Assembly (NCBI GenBank): GCA_009760855.2
Contig: WPIO01000019.1
Coordinates: 1,200,001 to 1,264,000, forward strand
Source: Cristatella mucedo
Lineage: Eukaryota > Bryozoa > Phylactolaemata > Cristatellidae
Reading direction: 5' to 3'
Length of the DNA: 64,000 nucleotides
Part shown: positions 32,110 through 45,699 of the stretch, piece by piece
How the letters are laid out: every line of letters starts with the position of its first letter
How positions within the stretch are numbered: position 1 is the stretch's first letter
Translations under genes and position numbers: made by a program
The notes under the pieces: generated by a model
Database searches by the model: none
Seen by the model: the letters and a program-made list of their open reading frames with translations, nothing else
Told to the model about the DNA's origin: nothing

Positions 32110-35100
32110 GGGTAATTATATTATTGTAATTCGTTGCCGGTTCCGTGTGGTGGCTGTGCTAAAAACGGACGGATCTGAGGCCTAAAACCGGTCGCCTAAA
32201 AGGAGGCCTCTAAAGTTAGTTAGCCTTGCAAAGACACGAACCACCCGGCGCCTGCTGTAGGCCATTAAGCAAGCATCGAGCACTCAGCATGCGGCGTGTC
32301 CCAGCGCCTGCCCCAAGGCAGCAGCGTAGGTGGCCCCAGGCTGCTCTGCACTATGCGGCCATTGCTTAGCCACTCAGCCTTGAGGCCACTTCCAAACTGC
32401 AGCTGCTTCAGCACTGAGATCGTGCACCTCGTGCCACCTACTCCAGCTTGCTTAATGCCGTCAGCTGGTCTGGGTCCAATTCCCAGATGGTATGGTATTG
32501 GGTATTATTAGTGGATGCTAACTCACGCTCGCTCGTACACATGCACGAGCATGCTTGTGAGCTTGTACATTCTGGGACCATCGCATGCCCACTGCCATGT
32601 GTTCAACAACACATACTCACGCTCATACGCTTGCATCGCACTCACAGAAACTCATACATATTTGTGCACGCCTGCTCATCTTTATGCCTGCCTTCAGCCA
32701 CATTAGAGTTTGATCTCATAATGTTCTTACTAACTGGATAATTTTTAGTAGCAGTATTAAAAAGCACCATCTTAAAATAATACCGCCATAGGCATATTAC
32801 TCAGTGGTTGAAATGTGCATGAGTCGGTGTGGGTGCGTGCATATAAGCTTTCGTGTGTGGGTGTTTGTGTGTGCACACATTTGCATTCAGGTGTCTGTGT
32901 TTGTCTGTACTTGTGTACGTCGAGGTGTTGCATTCAACAATCAGGATTCCGTGTAAGTGCAGCATCTTTAGGTAATTTTAGAATGGGGCTGGAAGGTGAA
33001 TGTTGCAGCCAAATGAAGTAATGATAATTGCTGGGGATGAAACTTTGGAAATGGGTTCCATCACAGATTTTGATCCGGTCCTTAAATTAAAAACTGCTTG
33101 CTTCTAACCTGCTTTAAGGCAGAATTCAATTATGTTTTAATATGGTTAAACAATTCCTACCTCTATTCAATATCTCTCATAAATGCCTTGAATGGCTATG
33201 CGAAGAGCACCAAGTTCAAACTGTAATTGAGAGCCATTGACTAAAAGGCAATTTTAACCATATCCCTTTTGTTGCTATTATTGATATGACCTAAGGAAGA
33301 TGAAAATAAGAGTGCCAATAAGCGATTTTCTGGAGAAGCAGAAAGCAAGCGATCTTCTGTTGGGGAAGATGCAAAGCAGAGGCAGGCATGGTGCCAACAG
33401 CAGCCTGCAACTGCGATTAGTGACAGCCGCCGTGATAACTTCGTGCACTTTCGGACTCTTGTGTCCTGGACTTAAGTACATATCTTCCATCAAATTTAGT
33501 GATCATTAGTGTCGTTGCTTGTCTTTGCTACATCATGGCAGTCTATATTGTCAGAAGTAAATGTTGGCATGCTGCACAATGCTTACTAATGCCACGAATG
33601 TCACTTAGACGATTTCCACGGCCGAATAAAATGTAGCAGCAAATAACTCGATCCTGCCACTTAGAAGTCAGTAGAAAGAATGCTTTCTGGAGGAGTGATC
33701 TGCTATTTCATTCTCGGAAAGTGCAGGCCCTGCCCAACGAATGCTCGGCATCCAAGATCTTTGGCCCAAAATGCTTGTTGCTCCTAATGAATATAATGCA
33801 ATTTCTGATAGGTAAGCGAATATCGTGACTTTGCCCCGAGGCTAGTATTAACAGTGTCAGCAAGTTCAACAGCATGATCATCAAGTACTCCATCATTGAA
33901 CTGCACTTAGACCTGCCATTTTGAGCTCGGTGCTGGTGTCTGACAGCAAGGTATAAATTCAGTTTTAATGCATCAGAGCTAATCGAAATGGAAATCGTTA
34001 GCCAAAGTTAGCCCTGCCGCACTTCGTCTGCCATTAGGCACAGTCTACTACCCTGACAGAGCTCGGCTTATTGATCCCTCGAAGAAAGTAGCAGCATAGC
34101 TGATCTTTCCCTTTCGACTGCCGCTGGCTCGACATCGAGCTGCATTGCATCTGCTTCAAGTTCATGCGAGATTCACCAGCTCTTGCTAAGGAATACACTC
34201 GGCTGCTATTAAGGAATACGTTCGGCAAATACTAAGGAATACATACATCAGTGTACTGACTTCACTGAGGTCTTTCGCACGACTGCGAGACAAAAGCTGC
34301 CGAATGCACTCGGCAAGAGGCTTTCGAGAAACCGATTATGCAATCGGTTTCTTGAAATCAGTGCTAGATCAGCTGCTGCAGTGACTGACTCAACGTCTTT
34401 TTGCACGGGGCATGTACTAATCTGGCAGTTCTGTGCGGTGGCAAGTGCTGTCAGGCAGTTGGTGCATACCAAAAGCAGACCTGCCTGACATTCTCCTAGT
34501 GCATTGCACGATCCTTTCGTTTCCACTTGTAAAAAGCGACTGCAGCAGCTTACGAGGACCTCTTGCTGAAACATGCCTCCTGAGGCTGTGAGATGCTAGC
34601 CTGGTCTGCAAAGCTACTACTTTTTAAGCGTCACATATGCTTTGCGTGCTTCTTTGGCATCGCATCTGCAGGTAAACTTTTAGCTATTATGATAACGAGT
34701 GAGGAGCTCTCCTACGGGTCGTATTAGCCAGCCAATCAGTGTCACTTGCCCCCGTCAAGCTCATGACTCCGGCACCTCAAGTGCTTTTGTTTGGACGACT
34801 GCATTTGACATCTCTTTGGCAACTACGGGAGTTGGGAAGGGGGCTGCATGCTGCCGCTGTCCCCTTGAAACCAGCTTCACGCCTTCTGATGCAGCATTCC
34901 GCCTGCTGTCCCTCGATTGCATGCAAGAACTTCCAGTTATGAAAAAAAAACACAACGACTCAAATTACACAGCAGGTGTGAGGTGAAGTTCCAGCTAAAA
35001 ATCTAGAGGTTTTTTGGCTGCTATATAAGGCAAGCTCAACTAACATATTCCTGGTGTGCAATTTCTAGCCAATTTGCTGGTGACCTTTGTTTTTGGAGAG

Positions 35101-35560
35101 TTCATTGTTAAAATTCACGAATTCATCATGAAATCAGATATTTGAACTCGACCTGGCTATGATGTTCAAGGCTGCCGGCTCAACAGATAGTTGAGATAGA
35201 TATATACAGATAAATGCCAATAGTTGAGATGCCACTTTTCAGGACTCCGGACACTGAAGAGAAAATGCCTTCGAATCCCAAGGGCAGCAGAACCATGTGG
35301 TACAGCCTGCCATAAATTGTCGGTTGGTGTTATCTGCCCCCACCACTAATATAGGTTGGGCAACTTCTGCAGAAAGCACTCTGAGGTGCCCTGACGCCAA
35401 TGCACGGCCTGCTTCCCCACTCAGCCTCAGCCGATGCAGGCTGCCCTGCTTTAAATCATAAGGCCAACGATAGGCTTTCTTCAAAGCGCAGTGAGGACAA
35501 CAACAGTTCATGCCACGAGCCCAGCTGTTTTACACCTTCATTGTGGCTTTCTGTGGACAA
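32110..35560. other. anonymous DNA
   Basis: No transposon, RNA gene or convincing coding region was recognised over about 3.4 kb. A 16-bp hairpin lies at 34322-34357 and a loose triplication of AAGGAATAC at 34190-34245. Confidence 0.35.
34322..34357. other. 16-bp inverted repeat with 4-nt loop
   Basis: TTTCGAGAAACCGATT-ATGC-AATCGGTTTCTTGAAA, with a single mismatch that becomes G-U in one RNA strand. It is too short for a typical microRNA precursor. Confidence 0.7.
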
Positions 35561-35569
35561 GCTGGCAGC

Positions 35570-35790
35570 TTGCTGCTCTGGCCCACCTACCAGGAATGAC
35601 TTGCTTCGTTTAGCTGTGCCCCTGAGCGACCTCAAATCCAGTGGAGACCTTGCCTCTGATCGCATGCTCCCAAAGCCTGGAGCTCAGTCCTGGATGACGT
35701 CCCGACATCTCCTGACATTACAACATTAAAAAGAAGCTAAAGATCGACCTGTTTCTCCCAGCATCTGTTCTGATATGCGAATTGTCATTT
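35570..35790 (+). pseudogene. LINE-A RT C-terminal fragment, decayed
   Basis: TTTAGCTGTGCCCCTGAGCG, TGGAGACCTTGCCTCTGATC, TGCTCCCAAAGCCTGGAGCTCA and CATTAAAAAGAAGCTAAAG keep the LINE-A order. Confidence 0.75.
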
Positions 35791-36094
35791 GTTTTAGCAT
35801 ACGTGCCGACATTCTGAGTTGTATCACTCGCCAGTTGGCCTGCTTCCTCTTCAGCAGATGTACATTGCCTGAAAAGGGATTTACTTCACTTGGGTTGCTG
35901 TACAACCACCTTATTATTATTGGTGGGATTGGTTTTGTACCAAGGAGTTTTGCAATCATTTTTTATTTGTCCCAGCTTCAGATGTCAGCCAATGACATTC
36001 TACGAATATCACTGCATTACATCATTGATTCAGAGCCTTTGCTGATCGTCAGTCCACAGGTCTGATGACCGCCAGCACGAGCGAGAGGAAGCTC

Positions 36095-36712
<618 letters not shown>

Positions 36713-36719
36713 GTATGGT

Positions 36720-38265
36720 CAACCGGTGAGCAGCCAAGATGACAGACACGTGAGAGGGGATTAGTACGAGACGTGTCGTTCAGAAAGTCGACCCAGTAAA
36801 GGGTGCTTAGCAACGACACAGAACAATCGACGCATGCGAACAGCACTCTCTCTGGCAGAGCTCAGCCAGCAGTGCTCATGGCTCCGAAGAGAGCGATTGT
36901 GACGGAAGTGCAGATTGGTGCGTAGCAGCGCTGCTAGCGTCGTCGGTGAGCACATGCAAAGAGGCATCGATCAAAACACGGCGCTGCAGCTAGTGGAATC
37001 AGATCAGCATCGGGTGCCTTCCACTGCTGGGGTTATTGTGCAAGGCAGCACTCCACATGCCGCCCCACCACGGAACCGGCGAAATTAGGCAGTGCTGGCA
37101 GTAGCCAGGGAGACGAAGCGCATGCAACTGCTGCTCCGGCTGCCTCCCTGCTGCCCTGAGCTGCAGCAGCCACCTGCTGCAGCAGCCGCCGCCTCATGCA
37201 CGCTGCTGCTGCTGCTGCTGCTGCTCACGTGGCAGCGGCGGCCTGCTTGCTGGTAGTGACCGATACAACCTGGTATCGAGGGAGGTGGCACATGCACCTG
37301 CCCGAGAGGAGCGAGCACCGAGGGTAGGATGCACCGAGCTGTGTACCCTTGGGGATAACAAATTATAAAGCTCTAGTGCTGACATGTTTTGTGGTCCACC
37401 ACAAGCCACTGCTGAGCCCTCGACCAGGTACACTGGCCTCAGTGGAAGCACCGGCGGTCCAGTGGCAGCAGGGGTCCAGGCGGTGCATGCGCCAGACACG
37501 CGAGTGCTCCCTTTTCCCTTTTGATCCTGTGTGCTTTTCTATCGTCTTCAAAACGACTACCCGCCGCCGCAAGCCGGCCGCAGAGGCACGGCAATATGGC
37601 GCTCGGCAGTCTGAGCGAGAGCTCAGCAATCGCTCTTCCGAACGACAGACCGGGTGTAAGCACGCCGGAAGCAATCTGTTGAAATGCATGTCGACATTGA
37701 GCAGAGAGAATTGTGCCCTCTCGAAGCACCCGAAAAGGTCCACGTAAGGTGCCCATAAGCTCTGATGTCGTTGAGTGGCAATTCTAACGGCGATCTAGTG
37801 TCGCCGCTAGTGTATGAGGACACGAGGTACACTGATGGACTTAGGTTAGTGACAGAAATATTGACCGAGTGTCCGAGTGAGTGACCCCCGACTTCTGCCG
37901 AGACAGCAGCAGCAGCAGCAGAAATCAAAAGTTGTCTGCTGTGTGACGACGTAAGAGGCTCACCGAGGACATGGGGGCATGCCATTGCAGGGACAAGCTA
38001 GAGTGCAACGGATGAAGAAACGCAAACGCACACGAGGACCCAGGCAGGAGCACGCAGTCTTGCGAGGTAACCATGGACATTGCATATACTACAATTACAT
38101 TCGGAGTTCTGTTTTGCTACAGAGCTCGTAGCTAAACAAGGTGTTAGTGATGCTAGAAAGAGTGAAATGCTGCCTCATCGGCACCTAGCAACTGGTCGGC
38201 ATACCAACAGAGACAGGTATGGATGCATGTGGATACATGGTAACAGACACGGCATTCTTACATGA
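36720..38265. other. anonymous DNA with CAG/CTG tracts
   Basis: CTGCAGCAGCCACCTGCTGCAGCAGCC at 37160-37187, (CTG)8 at 37203-37226 and (CAG)5 at 37906-37921. Overlapping open frames on both strands (for example 37349-37747 plus) show no domain. Confidence 0.4.
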
Positions 38266-38271
38266 CGGACA

Positions 38272-38571
<300 letters not shown>

Positions 38572-38699
38572 ATGAGCACAGTTTTTACATTTTTACATGA
38601 TTTCACACCTTTTCACTTTTCACCAATTGCAGCAACCACCAGCAGCTAAACGACAATGCACACGGATAGAGCTAATGCTATGAAGACCAGGCAGGTTTT

Positions 38700-38835
38700 T
38701 TTTCTGCGTTGCATATGTCGTCAAGTCAAGGAATGCTGTGATGACGGTAGAAAGCAAGTTCTAAGCTGAAGCTGCATCGGTTCTGACGGTTTGATCTCCA
38801 AAAGATTTGAGGTTGGTTAGAGGCACAGCTAAATC
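38700..38835 (-). pseudogene. LINE-A coding fragment, decayed
   Basis: GTCGTCAAGTCAAGGAATGCTGTGATGACG, GAAAGCAAGTTCTAAGC and TCTCCAAAAGATTTGAGGTTGG match the antisense of the RT C-terminal end. Confidence 0.7.
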
Positions 38836-39409
38836 TCCACACAGGAAAACCTAAGAAAATAAAGCAAATTTGCTCCGAAAGTGATGCAAATTGAATTTAG
38901 GCACCTCTAGTAAACTGAAGATTTTCTGTCCCATCGCCCACATCACATGATTTGTCTAATCGTACGGTTACTGTATGAATACAAACAAGAAGAGGGATTG
39001 CAGCCGTGGCCGAGGTAGACGGTTCACCTGCTACAGGATGCGATTTATCTAGTTTCACTTTTGGTTTCCATGTTCCAGCCACGGCAATCATTGTGGGCTT
39101 TGCCTAGGATCTAATACTGCCTTACAAAATTTCTGCTTGTCAGAAATTTTTGGATATGGAAGTGGAGAACATTATTCCCTGCTCAAAACGTTTTTCTATC
39201 CTCATGCATTCGAGATGATGGAAAAATTTCAAGGATCGCCGTGATTGAGAGGCTAAGAAAATAGCTAATCATCAGCCTACCAAATCCTGTACAAATCTAG
39301 TTTCTGAAAATTCTGAATGACCAATTGTTGCCTGCCATGGAGCTTCGTTCGGACAAAAACTTGCCTAAAAGGAAGAATGATCCCGCAACATCTGGGGGGA
39401 ATTCCATCC

Positions 39410-39431
39410 ATAGCTTTATCGATAAAGCTAT
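39410..39431. other. perfect 22-bp palindrome
   Basis: ATAGCTTTATC and GATAAAGCTAT are exact reverse complements with no spacer. It stands in otherwise anonymous DNA. Confidence 0.9.
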
Positions 39432-39799
39432 CTTGACTCCCGGTCTACTGCACCAACAGTATTCACTTAAGTCTTGACTTGAAAGTACGGCGAAGGTGCT
39501 TAGCCCGAGTCCCGGTATACTGCCTGAATGAACGTGTTTTTTTCTTTGCAATAGTATGAGGAGATTCAACCAGTATGTCCTTTTCGGTCATCGATCAACA
39601 ACCGCACCCATTGGTGCAGCAGATCAGTTAAACTCATTTTTAAAAGGTTCAAGCTGTGCTAGTTCCAGACAGGTTTTTAAGCTAATCACTCCACAGAGTC
39701 TGCATCGTTGCTAGTGCATAACTAGCTTCTCTTGAATGCTGACTAGCAGGTATGGCGAGTCTCTTTGCTAGCTTTGCTGGAACATTCAAGAACTCAAGT

Positions 39800-40363
39800 A
39801 ACTTGAGTTCACACTATTCATAAGTCTTCCTACTTTTGCAATAAGATATCTAGAATTGGTGCATAAATCTGCAGCTAGACTTGTCTGTCGTGAACGCCGC
39901 AGATGCCACACTGCAGCACTTGTCACCGGCACATATTGGCTTCCCATCAGGCAATCCATCGACTTCACGGGGTTCGGTCACTAAGTCCTTTCGTTCTCTT
40001 GCTCTGGCTTAACTATAGGAATTTCTACCCAATCAGGCTAGACTTTATACTACCAGCTCTTCTAAATCAAGTCATGTAATTGGGCCTCTACCAACAAATT
40101 CTGTGGAGACCATGCCTCCAGTTTGCACGTTTCCAGGATCCACATCTCACTCCTGATTGACCTCACGACATCTCCTGACTAGACTAAATATCAAAATAAG
40201 TTAAAAGCTCATCTGTTCCTCAAGCCATTTGCTGGGCCCGTGTGAATTGCCCTTTTACTTTATTTCCTTATTTTTCATGCTTATTCATGCTAAGACTGAG
40301 CAAGTATGCTATCACCATCTGACATGCTTTCTTTCCTTTTTAAGTAAAGTGCCTTGAAAGAGA
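39800..40363 (+). pseudogene. LINE-A RT C-terminus and 3' UTR, old copy
   Basis: GCAGCTAGACTTGTCTGTCG, GGCTTCCCATCAGGCAATCCATCGACTTCA, CTAAATCAAGTC and CAGGATCCACATCTCACTCC; the 3' UTR begins TTTGCTGGGCCCGTGTGAATTGCCC, as in the 46.4 kb copy. It ends at AAAGTGCCTTGAAAGAGA, where SINE-B starts. Confidence 0.75.
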
Positions 40364-40495
40364 CTCGGTCCCGATGTCGTGGGTTCGAATCCTGTGGTGG
40401 ACGATTCTTTATCACCTCTGCAAGCGGTGGTGATAGCCATAAAGGCTCTTCTGTCGGTATACAAAAGAAGCTGTGTTAAATCAGCTAATATATAT
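40364..40495 (+). repeat. SINE-B, 5'-truncated, joined to the LINE-A end
   Basis: CTCGGTCCCGATGTCGTGGGTTCGAATCCTG, then the complete body and AAATCAGCTAATATATATTT. The A box is missing. The fusion point lies inside the LINE-A terminal hairpin. Confidence 0.82.
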
Positions 40496-40499
40496 TTAT

Positions 40500-43400
40500 T
40501 TACTTCTTTTAGAAGCTGTCAAAATGCTTTAGTTTCATTATTATAACCAGTTAGTAAAGGTCATCACATGTACATAGTCACTTATAGACGTACTGTACGT
40601 ATGGACGACCTGCTGATCTAGGATATCACGAGTGACCTACACCGAGCCTTAATCATGGGCTTTAAATCATTTTTACACCAGATTTTGCTATGCACGAGGT
40701 AGTTTACGTTGTGGCAGTCGTTCGTTGCAAGGTCGCTTTGGTCCGAGCATCGGCAAAGCACTCCTCCTGTTACAGGTTGAACGTTTAAGGGGCTACTTTT
40801 GCTCTGCAGGGCGTGTGCGAAAGTTTGAGTGCACACGAGTCCATGATTTTGACCATGACCTTGGCCCATCAGCCGAGCGTGCACCATGTGTGCAAGCCCC
40901 TGCAGCTCCACCGTGGAGATGCACGTTCAGATGCACTTGTCCACAATAACTGTCGGTTCAAGATTCATTGCTGGCAGCTATGCGCAGGCTCTTTTTCATG
41001 AAAGCTTCAAATTGGCCAATGAGTCGCTAGCCAACACTCAATAGAACAGCCGAGCTCTAAGAAGGTGCCTTGCGATAAGCATCTAAAGGTCTCACCCGCG
41101 ACAGAACGAAGGCTGCATTTCATGATTTAGCTATGGAATGCAGACCAATGTAGACTGCTTTCACATAGTTGTCTGTCCTGCTCCCTTGTCGGCAAGCCAA
41201 CCTGGCCTTCACAGCAGCAGCAGCAGAAGCAGCAGCAGCAACAAGCAGTGGTGACAAACAGCAGTACCAGCAGCACAAGCACTAAACAGCAGTGACAGGC
41301 AGTAGCAGCAGCAGCATCAGCACAATCAGGAAGCAGTAGTGACAAGCTGTACCAGCCATTCTTGAGTGAGCGCTTGATGCACCCACCGAGTTTTGGCCGA
41401 TCTCTGTGTCGCATAGGTTCGATGCGAGCAAAGGTGCAGATAATCCTAAATTGCAACTCTGGTGCAGCTGATGCAGAGGAGAGATGGGTGCTTTCGAAGA
41501 CCAGACAGGCTGGACTAAAGTGCCCTCGGAGCGAACTCAGGGATTCATAAGATTACTGAATGCTTCTAAAAATGCTACTGGCAAGGCAGTGACAGAGACT
41601 TCTTATCAGGATATAGATACAGCCTTGCAGGGCCTTCTTCCTCAGGTTATGATTATATTCTGTTCTGCTCTGTGCGTGCTCAGCTTTGCTCATCGATGAG
41701 CCTTTGCAATGTAATGAATCACATAAAAGCTTTCGCCGAACGGTCTGGTGGATACAACCACAAAGCTCTGCACGGCAAGTTCATAGCCCGATGCTTGATA
41801 GCCACACCCTTCAGCAGGAGCAGCAGCAGCAGCCTAGGGTTGTACTTCGTCGTTGTGTCGAGAGGTTCGGCTACCGCTGGTCTCCCTCTGACACTGCCAC
41901 CACTGCCCGGCCCCCTGGCTCCTGACAAAGAGGCGACTTTGAGCAAATTAAGTGAGGCAGCTGGCAAGAGGTCGGGCGGCCACAGCACGATGCATTCACT
42001 GGCTGAGGGGCTGCTGTGGGCTGCCGGCAGACCGTCAAAGCTCCAGCCACCGGCAGCGATCTGCTGCCCTTGCTTGATCCTGTGAGAGGGAGAGAGCCTA
42101 CTTACACGCAAGCATCCTCCCTGATTAAGATGTCACCTCGGTTACAGGATGACAGGACTTAAGCAGTCGGACGGGAAGAGAAGAGTGGGCACTTGGCAGC
42201 CTGTCACGTCTGATGGCTGCAAGCAATTGCACCTGCCGTGACCCGGGCAACGCTCGGCCGACGGCGAATGCCTGCCAGTAGGTCGGCGTCTCCGTTGGCC
42301 ACTGTCTCCCTCCCCTCTCGGTTCTTTTGGCTGCTCCGTACTACCGCGTGCAGAGCTTCGACGAAGCGATGAATGCGGCATGCACGGCAGCGATGGGGTG
42401 GAGGCTTACGAAGGCATCAGCTGCACTCATGCCAGCTCCAGTTTGCCGTGGACCAAGTGCTCGGTGAAGGCTATCCCTCGGACTGGAGGCATGCAGCCCA
42501 GGGTCGGAGGAGGGTTGCTGCTCGTACTCATCGGCTGGAGTGGACCGGAGCAGGTGGTAGTGCTCCCGACCTCTGCACTCGCGTCCTAGTGGTATTTCGA
42601 GGACAGCAGCTCTTAACGTGCACGTGTGTCATGCACAGTCACACGGCTTGAGTGCTTGGCTCTGATGCGACTTGCAATCGTTTGGAAAAAATTCCGCGGA
42701 GCTCTAAGAAGCAGAAGTACGATGCACGTGAGCACTTGTAGACGAGCTGTCTGGATAAAAGTCAAGTTGAAAAGGTCTACCAACCCAGGCATCAAAACCT
42801 GCATCCCTGTACCTGTTAGCTCCTCTGACCTGCCCCCTGACCCTAAGAAGATAATTATCTCCTTCTCTCCAGCTCAGTATAAGGGATATACCCGAGTGCA
42901 TGCAGAGAGCAGCTGAACATGGCTGCTTGTTTATGCAGTCTAAATACTAGACCTGCTTTACTACTTTGAGAGCCGCCTGGCAGCTGAGAGCCGCTTTTGC
43001 TTAACCAAGCACTGACAGCTTTTTCTGACCGTATCAGAATTTTCCGAAATCGAAGTTTGCACGGGTTTCAAACATAGAAACACAGCAGTAAAACCACTTT
43101 AGAGCATTTCGGTGTGTTTTTGATGGTTGGTCATAAGAAATTTCGGGCTTATTGTTACATCTAAATGCTTGCGGCTAGAGCCTTCCACCTTCCAGTTTGC
43201 ATGCTTCTGCCATCGAGCTACCAATAATCTATCGTTCCCTCCAGGTAACAAGCCTTCGCCAGATGTCACGTGTGTCAAGTCGCATTCCGATTCTTTGCTC
43301 CAGAAATCGTCCGTTCCTTGTGCTTGGCTATTTTAACATTCGTTTCATGACCAACTGACCCACTGGGTGCAGAATTTCTTACATTAACTGATTCATTTTC

Positions 43401-43690
43401 TCTTGTGCCTCATGGCCCCACTGACAATAACGGATGCACACCCGATCGAATATTTTCCCTCAATTTTATGCTGTCAGCTATTATTTTCTTTTAGCAAATT
43501 CAGCACATCCGACCACGTGCGGATCTCATTCGTTCTACTGTCGTATTCATCCGGTATCCAAAATGTTCTCCGAATCCAAACCTTAACACCGTTGATATTG
43601 ATACCGTCTGCACGAAAATTGTCTTCCCTCGTTGTGCTAGCTGCTGAATCCACTGCATTCACCTGTTGCCCTCACTTGTGAAATGCTAGA
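40500..43690. other. anonymous DNA with CAG tracts
   Basis: No transposon or gene was recognised. CAG/CAA-rich triplets lie at 41210-41330. Open frames (41672-42085 plus and 41719-42111 minus) are complementary and unsupported. Confidence 0.35.
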
Positions 43691-43699
43691 ATGCAATAC

Positions 43700-44093
43700 T
43701 AGCCGACATCCTTTGGAGACCGTGCATTTAGTTCGTATGCTCCGAAAGCCTGGAACTCACTCCCGACCTGCATCAGAACATCCCCTGACCTGACCACACT
43801 TAAAAAGAGCTTAAAACATGCCTATGTAGGACAGCATTTAGTGGGTCCCTGTGATTCGTCCTTCATGTGCTCATGCGTGCTGACACTGTGCATGCTGCAA
43901 CTAACCACATTTGCATACTGACCCTGTGCATGTCACCCCCTAACCATGTTATTCATTTTGTTTATTTATCAAGCATGATTACTCACCATTGAATTGCATT
44001 TCCCTTTGCAGCAATGTAAAGCGCCTAGAGAGAGATTGAGTTCTCTGAGGGCGCTTTATCAAGTGCATTATTATTATTATTATTATTATTCTG
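43700..44093 (+). pseudogene. LINE-A 3' copy, well preserved
   Basis: It starts in the coding end (SFGDRAFSSYAPKAWNS-like, 43709-43760). The full UTR with both 38-bp units, terminal hairpin and (ATT)8 follow. It is 5'-truncated to about 390 bp. Confidence 0.9.
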
Positions 44094-44099
44094 GGGCCA

Positions 44100-44555
44100 G
44101 TTTGCTCCTCTGACCAAGTACGCTTACGTTCTCGCCCACATGGCCCAGGTTTATCACTGCAGGTATTAAACTTGCTAGGACTACAAAGCGAAAGCTCCAG
44201 ACAGAATTGGAACGAGATGGAATTTACATAAAAAAAATATCGCAGTGGAATCGCAGGGGCACCATCTAAAGACGCTGATGTCGACCGTCAGCCACCTCCC
44301 TATTTGCTCCCACGTCAGCACCTTACCTAGTCATCTTGAAGACGATCTAGCAAATCATTTCTCTAGCATCATTGTCAGCTTGATCATTGATAGATAAGAT
44401 CTGAGAGAGTCCATCCCAAGTTACCATACGAACTGGACTCCTCAAATATATCGTCTTGCAGTATCTATATGTTCACTGTCAAGCCTGCTAATAATGACTG
44501 CATCTCGAAGTTCATCTTTGAGTCTAAGAAGACTACTAGCCTTCTAGACCAGATA
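44100..44555. other. anonymous DNA
   Basis: It possibly holds very old LINE upstream sequence. No motif is clear. Confidence 0.3.
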
Positions 44556-44559
44556 CTTA

Positions 44560-45355
44560 CTGTCCTCCTTCTAAGATTTAGTGTCCTGTTCTAAAGTTAC
44601 CTTTAATTAGACGACCACATCAGCGCCACAGCCAAGTCTGCATACTTTCAGCTACTTAAAATTGCTAAAATTCGGGCTTGTTTAGACAGGGATACCATAT
44701 CTAAATTGGTCCATGCATTTGTGACATCCCGTCTCGACTTCTCTGACTCACTGCTTGCTGGTCTACCGGCATGTGCAATCAGGCACTTACAGCTGGTGCA
44801 AAACTCTGCAGCTAGGATTGTCTGTCGCGAGTGAAGCAGTTGCCACATCACACCACTTCTCGCCGACCTGAACTGGCTCTCAATCAAGCAGCGCATCGAC
44901 TTCAAGGTTCTGTCACTCACTTTTAGATCCCTTCATTCTCTGGCTCCCGCCTACCTATCAGAGCTACTTCCCAACTAGGTGAAAAATCGTACAACCGGCT
45001 GTTCTGACTCGAATCGTTCAGCTATACCTCGAACGAACCTCAAAACCGTCGGAGACCGTGCCTTTAGTTCCTATTCTCCCAAAGCCTGGAGCTCACCACG
45101 AACGCACGTCACAACGTCCCCTGACATGACAAAAATTAAAAAGTATCTTAAAACGTACTTTTTTTTACAGCATTTGGTAGGTCTTTGTAATTCGTCCTTC
45201 GTGTGCAAGTACTTGCTTACATTATGCCTGCTACTTGTGGATGTTACTACCAAACATTTGGTAATGCTTGATATGCAGCATCTGTAAAGTGCCTAGAGAG
45301 AAATTCAGTTCTCTGAGGGCACTATACGAATGTACTATTATTATTATTATTATTT
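44560..45355 (+). pseudogene. LINE-A RT C-terminus and 3' UTR
   Basis: KSAYFQLLKIAKIRACLDRD, LVHAFVTSRLDFSDSLLAGL, CHITPLLADLNWLSIKQRID, APAYLSELLPN and NRSAIPRTNLKTVGDRAFSS, interrupted by at least two stops (after VCRE and after LLPN). The 3' UTR is a shorter variant (TACTTGCTTACATTATGCCTGC) with the hairpin and (ATT)n. With 51-52 kb it forms a subfamily carrying NRTTGCSDSNRSAIP. Confidence 0.88.
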
Positions 45356-45699
45356 GATTTGCTGCTGCCCTGCATAATTTATATGCTAAATATGTCCAAA
45401 GAGTCAGTTATTGTCATTGCATTTTTCAAAAGGCTGCTACTAGGCCATTCGGTAAGAAGTCAATATTCGAAATAGAGAAAAGCTTAAAAGTTTTTCTTCC
45501 GAGCCTCTGTTTCTATAGATGACTATGGAATCAGTTTCGGGGGCAGCAAACCTCTTGCATTAAAACTTCAAAGTTTGCAAGTAAGTTTTAATCAGCTTTT
45601 ACAGCTCATCACTCGGCAGGTTCAGCACTGTTGTGAGCATATAACGACCGTCTCAGGGATGCTGATAGGTTCTCTGCTAGTTCTGCTAAATCGTCGTGG

